Assembly: GCF_900142955.1 (NCBI RefSeq)
Contig: NZ_FRCP01000008.1
Coordinates: 227,283-291,282 of the forward strand
Direction: 5' to 3'
Origin: Anaerosporobacter mobilis DSM 15930
GTDB taxonomy: Bacteria > Bacillota > Clostridia > Lachnospirales > Lachnospiraceae
DNA: 64,000 nt
The position numbers were made by a program, and so were the translations under genes. The notes below the pieces were generated by a model. It had not been told where the DNA came from, did not search any database, and worked only from the letters and a program-made list of their open reading frames with translations. Position 1 is the stretch's first letter. Each line of letters starts with the position of its first letter. Shown piece by piece: positions 46,346 through 54,886 of the stretch.

Positions 46346-47596
46346 TTGAAAATACTAAAAATAAAAAAAGAGGGTTCCCCGACTAATATAATTATTACTG
46401 AACTATTAGTTATGCTAGTTGGATTTGTAATTTTTTCTATAGGAGTGGGAATTAGGGCTAAATCTGTAATTCAAAATAGCACTAATGATGTTACAATGGG
46501 TAGCTTCATAGTATTCATGGTAGTATTTTGTCTTATTGTATTAATTCTATGTGCGGTCTGTTTATTTCTTATTTTACCATCTAAGATAAAATCAACAGAT
46601 AATTATGATAATAATTTTATAAAATTACATGAACATACCAACACAATCGACCATGAAAAATTTGATAACTTCATAGGCACTGTACGTGAATCAGTGGATA
46701 TCGTAACTTTTTCAGCCAGTGAGATAAAGCGTTCCTCTGAAGATATGAGCGACATATCTTCAAAAGTTACACAGTCAATTTCACAACTAGCTGAAGGTGT
46801 TACCCAACAAGCTGAATCCATAGAAACAGGTAGCTTGAGAATTAACAGCATTACTGAAATGATTATATGTATTGGTGAAGATATGACTGCCTCTGATGGA
46901 ATCGCAGAAGATGCAATTACAGCAATGTCTAGCGTAAAGGAATCCATTCATTATCAAGAAGAAAAAATGGCTGAAAATAAAGTGATTACAGCGGAAATGA
47001 GAGTTGCTACATCTGATTTAATGGAAAAATCCAAAGAAATTGGTAAGATTCTGGAGGTAATTAAAGGTGTTGCACAACAAACAAATCTTTTAGCATTAAA
47101 TGCTGCAATTGAGGCTGCTCGAGCTGGTGAACATGGTAGAGGTTTTGCGGTTGTTTCCGAAGAAATTCGTAAATTAGCAGAACAATCAAGTGAATCTAGT
47201 AAGCAGATTACCGATATTATTAAAGATGTACAAAATGGCATTGAGAATACAGTAATGCAAATTAAGAGAGCTGACACCTTATCAACGGAACAGGAAAAAG
47301 CGCTGGATTCTACAGTAGTCGCGATTGGAGATATATCTGATAAAGTTGTTTCGATAGCTGGTAAAGTAAAAGCTGTTTCAGATGCAACATCTGGTTTGAC
47401 AGTGGATGCAAAAGAGGCCGAAGATATGATTGCTACAATAGCAAGCATCTCTGAGGAAACTGCTGCTGCCACGCAGGAGGCCTCCTCATCTGTTGAAGAG
47501 CAGGATACTCTCATCCAAATGGTTGCAGAATGCTCTAACGAAATGTTCTCCATTGCCGATAATCTCAAAAAAGAAATAGAAAGCTTTAGAATTTAG
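46346..47596 (+). CDS. Methyl-accepting chemotaxis protein without extracytoplasmic sensor
   Basis: The TTG at 46346 is the start (AGGAGG 8 bp upstream); 416 residues. Two membrane helices (about 14-37 and 48-77) are joined by only about ten residues, so there is no periplasmic ligand domain and no evident HAMP. The cytoplasmic rod carries the conserved tip [31 protein letters not shown] that binds CheA/CheW, and Glu/Gln-rich methylation helices. It must sense something in the membrane or cytoplasm, or through a partner. c-di-GMP controls its expression via the riboswitch. Confidence 0.92.
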   Translation: MKILKIKKEGSPTNIIITELLVMLVGFVIFSIGVGIRAKSVIQNSTNDVTMGSFIVFMVVFCLIVLILCAVCLFLILPSKIKSTDNYDNNFIKLHEHTNTIDHEKFDNFIGTVRESVDIVTFSASEIKRSSEDMSDISSKVTQSISQLAEGVTQQAESIETGSLRINSITEMIICIGEDMTASDGIAEDAITAMSSVKESIHYQEEKMAENKVITAEMRVATSDLMEKSKEIGKILEVIKGVAQQTNLLALNAAIEAARAGEHGRGFAVVSEEIRKLAEQSSESSKQITDIIKDVQNGIENTVMQIKRADTLSTEQEKALDSTVVAIGDISDKVVSIAGKVKAVSDATSGLTVDAKEAEDMIATIASISEETAAATQEASSSVEEQDTLIQMVAECSNEMFSIADNLKKEIESFRI

Positions 47597-47670
47597 AAAA
47601 TATAACTCATTTAGAGTATCATGGAATTAATACTCCATCTCAAATATAACATAATTAGGAGGATATTATA

Positions 47671-48057
47671 ATGTTAATATCAAACCCAAAGGGTCTATAC
47701 ACTATTAATTATGACCCTGTTAAAAAACTTGTTAAGGAAGCACCAGTCGGTCTTTGGACCAAAGAAGATTATGCAGAGTATCATAGCCAGTTCGAAAATA
47801 AAATTGGACCTGCATTAGGCAATCAGCCTTGGGCAATTTGCTCTGACTTAAGAAAATACAAAGTATCTGACCTTGGTGAAATTATGGCTAAACATACAGA
47901 CTGGCTAGCTAATAATAACTTAAAATATGGTGCAGTTATCGTAGATAGCGCTATCGTAAAAATGCAGATAAATAGAGCAATTTCTTCTAAATTTGAACAA
48001 CAAGCATTTTTAACTGAAGAAGAAGCTGATGTATGGTTAAAATCAAAAGGATTCTAA
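47671..48057 (+). CDS. STAS/SpoIIAA-like small protein
   Basis: 128 residues behind AGGAGG. The pattern (short beta strand, LWTKEDYAEYHSQFE helix, WAICSDLRKY strand, IVDSAIVKMQINRAISSKFEQQAFLTEEEADVWL) resembles the SpoIIAA-like/STAS fold that ends with an acidic EEA-WL helix. It is probably cotranscribed with the chemoreceptor (74 bp gap, no terminator between) and may be its partner or adaptor. No membrane segment. Confidence 0.6.
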   Translation: MLISNPKGLYTINYDPVKKLVKEAPVGLWTKEDYAEYHSQFENKIGPALGNQPWAICSDLRKYKVSDLGEIMAKHTDWLANNNLKYGAVIVDSAIVKMQINRAISSKFEQQAFLTEEEADVWLKSKGF

Positions 48058-48082
48058 GACTATCAATAAAATAAACATTGAT

Positions 48083-48130
48083 GAAAACTAGGTTACAACA
48101 GAGAAATGTAGTGTTGTAATCTAGTTTTTT
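48083..48130 (+). terminator. Terminator after the chemoreceptor operon
   Basis: AAAACTAGGTTACAACA pairs with TGTTGTAATCTAGTTTT (one mismatch), followed by TT. Confidence 0.85.
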
Positions 48131-48234
48131 AGATGAATCCTATTTATTTTTATAGTAACATCTGAAACGCTAATAGGTATAGTAGAAGACTGAGAGACAG
48201 CTTTGTTTACCAAAATAGCTTTAAAAATATATTC

Positions 48235-49440
48235 TTAAATTCTATTTACACTTTTTAATTCTGTTAAAAAATATAACAATCCTAGCAAGGGCAATACAAA
48301 TCCTAAGAGAGACGTTCCCTTCCAGCCGTAATGTACATATATGTATCCACCCACTGACGATCCGACAGCACCACCAATAAAAAATATAGCCATGAACAAT
48401 CCATTCATACGCCCCCGTTTTTCGGCATCCAAACCATATATTTTTTGCTGACTAAGCACTAGATTCGCGGAAACAGAACAATCCAGAATTACTGCTGAGA
48501 GGCAAAGTAACATAAGCGAAAACAATTTATTACCATTATATAGATGTGGTATCGCAAACGACAATGATGCTGTAACAAATGCTATACCCGTTAGTTTGTT
48601 TGTTACTCCTCTATCAGCTAATCTCCCTGCAATAGGTGCAGCTACTGCACCTGCTACTCCTACAAATGCAAATAGTGCAATTCCTTGTTGTTTTAGGTGA
48701 AAATTAGATCCTAACCATTGTGGAGTGACTGTCCAAAACAAACTAAATGTGCCAAATAAAGTAGCCTGATATAGTGCTCTTCTTCGAAGAATTTCTTCAT
48801 CTCGTAGCAATCTTCCCATAGATTTAATAATGTCAGAATATTTATCATTTTGAATCGGTTGTCTAGAAGGTAGTTTCTTTTGTAGAATAAAAATTAAAAT
48901 CAAAAGTAAAATAGCTGAAAGTATAAATACAAACTTCCAATTAAAAATACTTGCCAGAAAACTTGAAATCGGACGAGCCAACATAATTCCAAGTAACAGT
49001 CCACTCATAACATTACCCACCATCTTTCCTCTTTGTGCAACCGATGCTAAAAATGATGCTAGCGGGACAAGAATCTGGGCTGATACAGAACCAAGGCCAA
49101 TCATAGTTATCGCTATTAAAAAGATGAGCACATTATGCGTTGTTATTACTATAAGTAATCCCGCTATTGCAATTAACAGAATACCAATTGTTAGTTTCTT
49201 GTTTTCTATTAAATCACTCAACGGAACAAAGAACAAAAGACCAAATGCATAACCTAGCTGGGTCATTGTGACAATCATACCTGCCGAATCAGGTGGTAAC
49301 CCAATATCACTACTAATTAGTCCCACCAGTGGTTGAGCATAATATAAATTCGCCACTATAATCCCACATGCACCTGCAAATAATAAAACTAACCATCTTG
49401 AAATTTCTTCTTTTGCTATTATTTTCTTGTTCATATACAA
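48235..49440 (-). CDS. MFS transporter, drug/sugar efflux type
   Basis: 401 residues, about 12 membrane helices. MFS signature in loop 2-3: FVPLSDLIENKKL; helix 5 motif near VMSGLLLGIMLARPISS; loop 8-9 GRLADRGV. It belongs to the AraJ/DHA12-like group of proton-driven exporters. A TetR regulator is divergently transcribed 190 bp away, the usual arrangement for an inducible efflux pump. The substrate is unknown. Confidence 0.9.
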   Translation of the reverse strand: MYMNKKIIAKEEISRWLVLLFAGACGIIVANLYYAQPLVGLISSDIGLPPDSAGMIVTMTQLGYAFGLLFFVPLSDLIENKKLTIGILLIAIAGLLIVITTHNVLIFLIAITMIGLGSVSAQILVPLASFLASVAQRGKMVGNVMSGLLLGIMLARPISSFLASIFNWKFVFILSAILLLILIFILQKKLPSRQPIQNDKYSDIIKSMGRLLRDEEILRRRALYQATLFGTFSLFWTVTPQWLGSNFHLKQQGIALFAFVGVAGAVAAPIAGRLADRGVTNKLTGIAFVTASLSFAIPHLYNGNKLFSLMLLCLSAVILDCSVSANLVLSQQKIYGLDAEKRGRMNGLFMAIFFIGGAVGSSVGGYIYVHYGWKGTSLLGFVLPLLGLLYFLTELKSVNRI

Positions 49441-49458
49441 TCACAACCTTTCAATATA

Positions 49459-49506
49459 TTACTGAACGTTACGTTCATTTTATATAATATACTCATCGTT
49501 CAGTAA
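49459..49506. promoter_or_regulatory. Probable TetR operator in the MFS/TetR divergent region
   Basis: TTACTGAACG (49459-49468) and CGTTCAGTAA (49497-49506) are exact inverted repeats. Inside, TGAACGTTACGTTCA (49463-49477) is a 15-bp palindrome with one central base. They lie upstream of the MFS gene and probably cover its promoter. Confidence 0.65.
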
Positions 49507-49632
49507 TGTCAATCTTCTTTTTCTATAATTTATATTGTATAATAAACGTAGCATTTCACATAACTTACATCACTTACATTTCAAACTAAAATAAAGTTAT
49601 AATAAACAACAACTATAAAGGAGATTCTATCT

Positions 49633-50223
49633 ATGAATCCAAAAAGTGGACGACCAAGAAGTGAGGAAGCAAAAACATCAATTCTGCAAGCTACCTATGA
49701 GTTGCTTCTTGAACAGGGATTTGCGGGAGTGACTATTGAAGGAATTGCAAAAAAAGCAGGCGTTAGCAAAGTGACAATATACAAATGGTGGCAAAACAAA
49801 AGTTCTCTGGCACTTGATGCCTTTTTTGATGCAACTGAAACCATTTTACCTGTTCCTGATACAGGTTCAATTAAAGAAGATTTATTTCAGCAGGTGAAAA
49901 ATTTATCCGAATTTATTAATAGTCCGAAAGGGAAAATAATCGCTGAATTCATAGCAGAAGGGCAATATGATTCTGAATTTGCCAAGGAATACAGATCCAG
50001 ATACTTTGTACCTCGTCGATTAATATCACATCAAATATTTGAACGTGGAATACAGCGTGACGAGATATACGAGGATACCAACATTGAACTATACACTGAT
50101 CTTATTTTTGCACCAATTTTTTATCGATTACTAATTACAGGTGATGTAATACATTCTAATGATATTTTAAGAATTATTGATACTGCTTTATCCTCTCTAA
50201 TAAAAGATAATAATCAGGAGTAG
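49633..50223 (+). CDS. TetR/AcrR-family regulator
   Basis: 196 residues. N-terminal HTH: ILQATYELLLEQGFAGVTIEGIAKKAGVSKVTIYKWWQNKSSLALDAFF, then a helical ligand domain with a C-terminal FAPIFYRLLITGD segment found in TetR_C_16-like proteins. Good ribosome site (AAAGGAG). Divergent from the MFS exporter, which it most likely represses, and a palindromic site lies between them. Confidence 0.9.
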   Translation: MNPKSGRPRSEEAKTSILQATYELLLEQGFAGVTIEGIAKKAGVSKVTIYKWWQNKSSLALDAFFDATETILPVPDTGSIKEDLFQQVKNLSEFINSPKGKIIAEFIAEGQYDSEFAKEYRSRYFVPRRLISHQIFERGIQRDEIYEDTNIELYTDLIFAPIFYRLLITGDVIHSNDILRIIDTALSSLIKDNNQE

Positions 50224-50286
50224 AACATTATTAAAATGCTCTACTCCAATATAATCCTATAATAAATATTGTGTTTTAAGATTTGA

Positions 50287-50628
50287 TTAGAAGTTATTCT
50301 TATCTTGATATTTTCTTGCACTACTCAACATTTCGCAAATTAACTTTGCCAATTTTACCGATGGATAAGGAATCTCATCCTGTAACCACTGACTAACAAG
50401 AGAACTCCCTATAGCATGATACATAAAAATATAGCGTTCTAAATAGGAATCATTTTCTTTTACGTAAAGGCTCACATAATAGTATAATAAATTTTTCTCA
50501 AACAAGTTTTCTTATTTTCTTCAAGATATTTTATAACCGCTGTTAAAATCTCTATATACTCTTCATGATCAGATTCATGAAAAGTCTTTCTCGTACTTTC
50601 TAATACCTCGGTTATACCATTAAATAAT
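50287..50628 (-). pseudogene. Decayed TetR-family gene (C-terminal remnant, frameshifted)
   Basis: The final 60 codons (50287-50505) read FMYHAIGSSLVSQWLQDEIPYPSVKLAKLICEML, the C-terminal helices of a TetR ligand domain. The coding signal continues upstream in another frame (ESTRKTFHESDHEEYIEILTAVIKYLEENKKTC), so a frameshift lies near 50495-50505. No DNA-binding domain is found before the mobile-element end at about 50.8 kb. Probably a relic, perhaps truncated by old insertions. Confidence 0.5.
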
Positions 50629-50716
50629 TAATGCTGTCGGAACAATTAATATTGATGAAGTGTTCGCCTAAATCATGGGAGAAGGTAGCTGCTAATGCAA
50701 AAAATAAAAGCAAAAA

Positions 50717-50752
50717 ACCCTTGCAAATATAATATTTGCAAGGGTTTGAATA
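50717..50752 (-). terminator. Terminator, probably the original end of the rplM-rpsI transcript
   Basis: Perfect hairpin AAACCCTTGCAAATA / TATTTGCAAGGGTTT followed on the minus strand by TTTGCTTTT. Lies just outside the mobile element's left end; in the uninterrupted chromosome it would follow rpsI. Confidence 0.7.
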
Positions 50753-50837
50753 TTTCTGTATGACGTTTCCAATTATCTCTTTGATAGGTGTTTGAGAACT
50801 GTAGAACCGCATGAATGCTGGATTCTTTAGTTAGGAT

Positions 50838-50846
50838 GTTAGTTAC
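50838..50846 (+). repeat. Integrase arm-type repeat, left end
   Basis: GTTAGTTAC, the same 9-mer as at 58089 and 58111 in the right end of the element; a diverged copy follows at once. Confidence 0.45.
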
Positions 50847-50902
50847 GTGTTTGTTACTCTTAGACCTTGACATCGTTTAATTCAGTTTCTATAAATATGT
50901 AT

Positions 50903-51751
50903 TTATGCCACCAGAAAATTTATATTAATATTCTCTTGATGTCTTGCCAACATTTCATACAATTTCGTTTTTATAAATGATTGATGCGTAAAAGCACATC
51001 TCAAACACTCTTCAACATTTTTACCCGATATCCCTTTAGATTTAGGTTTGATAAAGTTACAAATTGTCGCAAATAAGTTCGCAAAATCATGTCCTTGTGT
51101 AATCAACAGGAAATCCTCAATTGAATTATTTGTAATAACTTCCGAATTAACCTCACTACATTTTACCGAATCGAATTTAGATCTATTCATTTTATTAATT
51201 TCAGTTTTTAACTTTTCAGTACATAATTTAAGTGTATGTTTGTCACAAACGTTAGAAACTGAGACTCCCTTTAAAATCAGTTCCCAACTCTTTTGCTCAT
51301 TAAGTTTTCTTACGCAACTCAAAAAACATAGTTCCGATAATACGTGTTCTTTAAGCTCCTGATTCTTCATAGAACCTTGGTAAAATTCACAGCATATTTT
51401 ATCCAAAGCTCCCTCATCTTCTAAAAACATCATTTCCATACACGAATTATCATATGCAAAAACTTGATCTGTACCAGTTTCAAGATCAGAATAATCCCTG
51501 TCTCTAATTCCAATTACACGTTTATTTGCTTTAAAAACTTCACCTGCAATTTTTTCAACACCATTTTTGCCATCATATGATTCATATAGATAAACATTAT
51601 CATTTAACTCAGATTTCCAAAATTTAATATCATCCTCACCTTCAACAATGATATATACAAAACTTCTATGAATATCTGCACCTAACGTTAACCTGATATC
51701 CGAGATAATGTCATCCTTCGTCAGATTACTCTTTATCGAGTTGTTCTGCAT
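50903..51751 (-). CDS. DUF4435 (TOPRIM-like) protein, AriB-like effector of a PARIS system
   Basis: 282 residues. A TOPRIM-like fold is indicated by IIVEGEDDIKFW (Glu37/Glu39) and VIGIRDRDYSDLE (Asp84, Asp86), the metal-binding acidic residues; the domain matches DUF4435, which in PARIS is AriB, the nuclease released when AriA senses a phage anti-restriction protein. The C-terminal half is helical. Its start overlaps the end of the AAA ATPase gene by 26 bp, so the two are coupled. Cargo at the left end of the mobile element. Confidence 0.8.
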   Translation of the reverse strand: MQNNSIKSNLTKDDIISDIRLTLGADIHRSFVYIIVEGEDDIKFWKSELNDNVYLYESYDGKNGVEKIAGEVFKANKRVIGIRDRDYSDLETGTDQVFAYDNSCMEMMFLEDEGALDKICCEFYQGSMKNQELKEHVLSELCFLSCVRKLNEQKSWELILKGVSVSNVCDKHTLKLCTEKLKTEINKMNRSKFDSVKCSEVNSEVITNNSIEDFLLITQGHDFANLFATICNFIKPKSKGISGKNVEECLRCAFTHQSFIKTKLYEMLARHQENININFLVA

Positions 51752-52991
51752 AAATTTCTCCTAAGTCAATTTGATTTTCCCAATGATTATTAATTATCTG
51801 AGGTGAGTGTGTTGCAACAATTACGTTCATATTTTTATATTTAATAATTTTCATCAAATCATCCATAAATCGTTTCTGCCATGTAATATGCAAAGAAATT
51901 TCGGGTTCATCAATAAGTAAAAGAATATTATTTTCGGTTTCAAATATTAGTTGATAAAAAAGTACAATTTCTTGTTTTTCACCTGATGACAATTGCATTA
52001 AACTCAAATCTTTTTGAGGTTGTTCAGTATCCTCAATAGATATACCCAGTTCCCTAGAAATAACAATTCTTTTAAAAGAAAGCCTATCATTAATTATATT
52101 TGTAAACATTTCTAGTTTATTTATAAAGTCTTCATATACTTTATATTTGATCTCAAAGTCATCAAAATATATTTTTAAAGCCTTAGCATGTTCATCTTTA
52201 AATAGAACATTATTCAAATTTTGCATTGTAGACAAATCATACCTATTCAATTTCTCAAATCTAGTATTCATTATTTCTATATTTCTTTGATATTCTTCCT
52301 TTGTTATCGCGCCTTCATTTGAAAAAAGTCTATTTGGATATGAACTATCCAATTCATTTGATACTGAAGAATATTTAGACATAACATCAGACATTACAGT
52401 CTTAAATTTGATTGGCAATTCTTCAATTACATTTACTAATTTATTATCAGAGGAAAAGCTGATTTGCTCTCGAATAAGTCTTTGCTCTTTAATAAAGTAT
52501 ATTTTACCCAAGCTTTCTTTTATTTTTTTCAACTCTACTAATATCTTTTTAGTTACTGTTTTTTTATTATTGTCAAAATCCGGCTCTCCATATTCTTTAA
52601 GAAAGTTTCTACTTAAATATTCTCCAATTTCAATCTCTTCCCCACGTCTCACGTCAATCCATCTATTTTCATCTATTTGATGAAAATAAGGTCTACGTTT
52701 TAATTGCTGCATCTGAAACTGAATATTCAACGGAATTCCATTTATAAGTAGTTCTTTAGGTGTTTTTTTTATTTCTGTTTTTTTATTTTCAAATTCTATA
52801 ACCATAGATTCAAAATCTAGGGCTGAAAAAAATAACATACCTTCTAGCTCTCTGCTTAAGGCATCAATACATTTCAATATTGTTGATTTTCCATATCCAT
52901 TTGGACCTGTTATAATTGTTAACCCATCACTTTTCAAACGAACATCGTAGTTAAAGCGACCAAATAGTCTTGTTATCGATATTGCTATCAT
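51726..52991 (-). CDS. AAA/SMC-type ATPase, AriA-like sensor of a PARIS system
   Basis: Start at the ATG at 52991 (AGGAG 7 bp upstream); a TTG at 53015 after GGAGG and an ATG at 53036 are alternatives. About 421 residues: Walker A GPNGYGKST near residues 29-37, long coiled middle with an ABC-like arrangement, signature LSSGEKQ, Walker B LLLIDEPEISLH and a switch ATHSPQII. This is the AAA_15/AAA_21 type found in AriA, OLD and Septu proteins. The overlap with a DUF4435 gene points to PARIS. Confidence 0.8.
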   Translation of the reverse strand: MIAISITRLFGRFNYDVRLKSDGLTIITGPNGYGKSTILKCIDALSRELEGMLFFSALDFESMVIEFENKKTEIKKTPKELLINGIPLNIQFQMQQLKRRPYFHQIDENRWIDVRRGEEIEIGEYLSRNFLKEYGEPDFDNNKKTVTKKILVELKKIKESLGKIYFIKEQRLIREQISFSSDNKLVNVIEELPIKFKTVMSDVMSKYSSVSNELDSSYPNRLFSNEGAITKEEYQRNIEIMNTRFEKLNRYDLSTMQNLNNVLFKDEHAKALKIYFDDFEIKYKVYEDFINKLEMFTNIINDRLSFKRIVISRELGISIEDTEQPQKDLSLMQLSSGEKQEIVLFYQLIFETENNILLLIDEPEISLHITWQKRFMDDLMKIIKYKNMNVIVATHSPQIINNHWENQIDLGEIYAEQLDKE

Positions 52992-53161
52992 ACGTACACT
53001 CCTCATCTTAGTCAATTTAATCACCTCCAACATCAATATACTATCTTTTCGATAAAAACAATGTCAAATGGAGGTAACTTTATCATTTATTATATAACAA
53101 ATAAACATAATATTCCACATAAAACAAAAAGAGTCTAGTTTTCAGACTCTTTTTTGACTTT

Positions 53162-54512
53162 CTACCTTATTCCCACAAAATCTCTTACCTTCTCCTTCAC
53201 CCCCTGCATAAACTTCTCAAACAAAGTCACTTCACCAATCATAAACCGCTTCATAAACTCATAGGCTTCATTCAACTTCTGCTTTAAGCCTCTAATTTCT
53301 CCATCCTTCTTCTCATTCTCATACCGAAGCTGAACCACTTCTTCAAACAAGTCATGTTCCCTGTCAGAACCAGCACCACTATACATGAAATATACTTCTT
53401 CCGCTATTTCAGCCTTTCTGCTTTTCACTTCCAGTTTATCAGAAACTACTTTGTAATCATCCTCAACAACTGCAAGTTCTTTCTTTACAGAATCCAACTT
53501 TCGATCATAATACCGAACCGTATCATCAAACTGCTCCAAATTCTTCTTTTTATCTGTCAGCATTTCATCTAGCTTAAAAATAGTAGAAGCCTTCTCCGTA
53601 ACTGCTTTTTCTTTCACTTTCAAATCAGTTTCCACCAGAACAACTTTTTTCTCCGCTTCTTTGGCTCGTTCCGCAGCTCGTTCTCTTCGATAATCCGATA
53701 ATAACAAATCGCCACGTTCATTCTTACCCTTAAAGAAACGCTCCCACTCAAGTTCTTTTTGCATATAATCTGCAATCCACTCTTTCTGCTCTTCAATCCA
53801 AGTTACCGCCCCATACTCCACTTTTTTCATTTGTGGCACTTTGCCCTGCGGTGTGTCCTGCCAGACAAGATTATCTGATTCATCAACCGCTTGCTTCATG
53901 GTAGTTACATATCCCATTCGCTTAAATGTCTGCGAAAAAGCATTCTGTACACTTTGTCCTCGACTACAATTCTTCACATAAGGGATAAATGTCATATGCA
54001 GATGTGGTGTTGATTCATCACCGTTAAAAGCCATATTATTGATTACAATTCCTTCCTCAAAGGGTGGTTTCCAATCAGGATCAGCAATTCGCTCCTTTGT
54101 CAGAAATGTTACATTAGGAATTTCTGTCAGCATATGTTCTGCAAAGTCCAGCAACGCTCGTTCTGCAAATAGCGAATCATAGAAATTATTTTCATATCCC
54201 GTATCTTGCAAATCTCCAATCTGCCAAATAATTTCGTACTGCTCATGCTTCTGCTTATCCTGTTTGATTTTCTCATAATAAGTTTCGGGACATCGTTCCC
54301 CACGACTTTTCTTAATCTCCTTCTGTCTCCACTCTTGATAAGAAACTTCAAACAATTTGTCATATGCCTGCTCAATGGTAAAATCTCTTGTGCCATTTAC
54401 ATAATAGACATTTCTATCTTCTCTATCATGCGTTGCATTGGGTGGCCAGTGGTCACGATTATTATGTTCCAGATTTGGGATTCGGTGTAATGCACCCGAT
54501 ATTGTTTTTCAT
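53162..54512 (-). pseudogene. MobV-type relaxase (Pre/Mob), 5' frameshift
   Basis: The frame from 54508 down to 53162 is open for about 448 codons: TISGALHRIPNLEHNNRDH, then the relaxase HxHxT-like STPHLHMTFIPY, then a long coiled coil typical of MobV/Pre proteins. No ATG, GTG or TTG lies in this frame before 54355. An ATG at 54512 is in the right place but one base out of frame, across a run of five A (54505-54509). One more A would join it (MKKTISGALHR). So either a frameshift or a slippage site. It nicks oriT for conjugative mobilisation. Confidence 0.75.
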
Positions 54513-54648
54513 TTCCCCATCTAATCATCCTTTCTATTTATCCGTCAGTCATTTGTTAATTTCCTTTCTCTTCTTTAAAAGCGCTGCTATCATGTTCTTC
54601 TTTACTTTCCTTCGTAAGAATTTTATAGCACTGCTCCGAAAGTAATGT

Positions 54649-54684
54649 CCCCCTATCAGTTTGGGAAATCCCAAACTTAGGGGG
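54649..54684. other. Candidate oriT palindrome
   Basis: CCCCCTATCAGTTTGGGA and TCCCAAACTTAGGGGG form an imperfect inverted repeat just upstream of the relaxase gene, where MobV elements carry their origin of transfer. A 60-codon ORF across it (54549-54731, minus) has no recognisable features and I do not support it as a gene. Alternatively a terminator of the RepA-like gene. Confidence 0.45.
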
Positions 54685-54886
54685 CAAGCGTTACGCCGCT
54701 TAATCACGTTATATGTGAAGCTTCGCTTCACAAGCCTTCGCCAGAGTTTAAGAATCTGCCATCTTAAGAAGTCAAATTGTTAAACTCTTTCTTAGGCAAT
54801 ATCCAAGTCCAATACATAGTCCCATCTGTAGTTTCACGATTTCCAGCCATAATCCCCAGCTTCTTCTTTGCAGATAATAAGGTTTT

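Noticed and set aside
46954..47568. 204-codon ORF antisense to the chemoreceptor gene
   Set aside because: Exact shadow of the biased MCP coding frame; Ser/Ala/Ile-rich with no start signal or family features.
50612..50873. Two overlapping 66-codon minus-strand ORFs at the element's left end
   Set aside because: They run through a perfect terminator hairpin and the putative attachment region; no recognisable protein features.
54549..54731. 60-codon minus-strand ORF between relaxase and RepA-like gene
   Set aside because: Crosses the oriT-like palindrome, low-complexity basic product, no ribosome site I trust.
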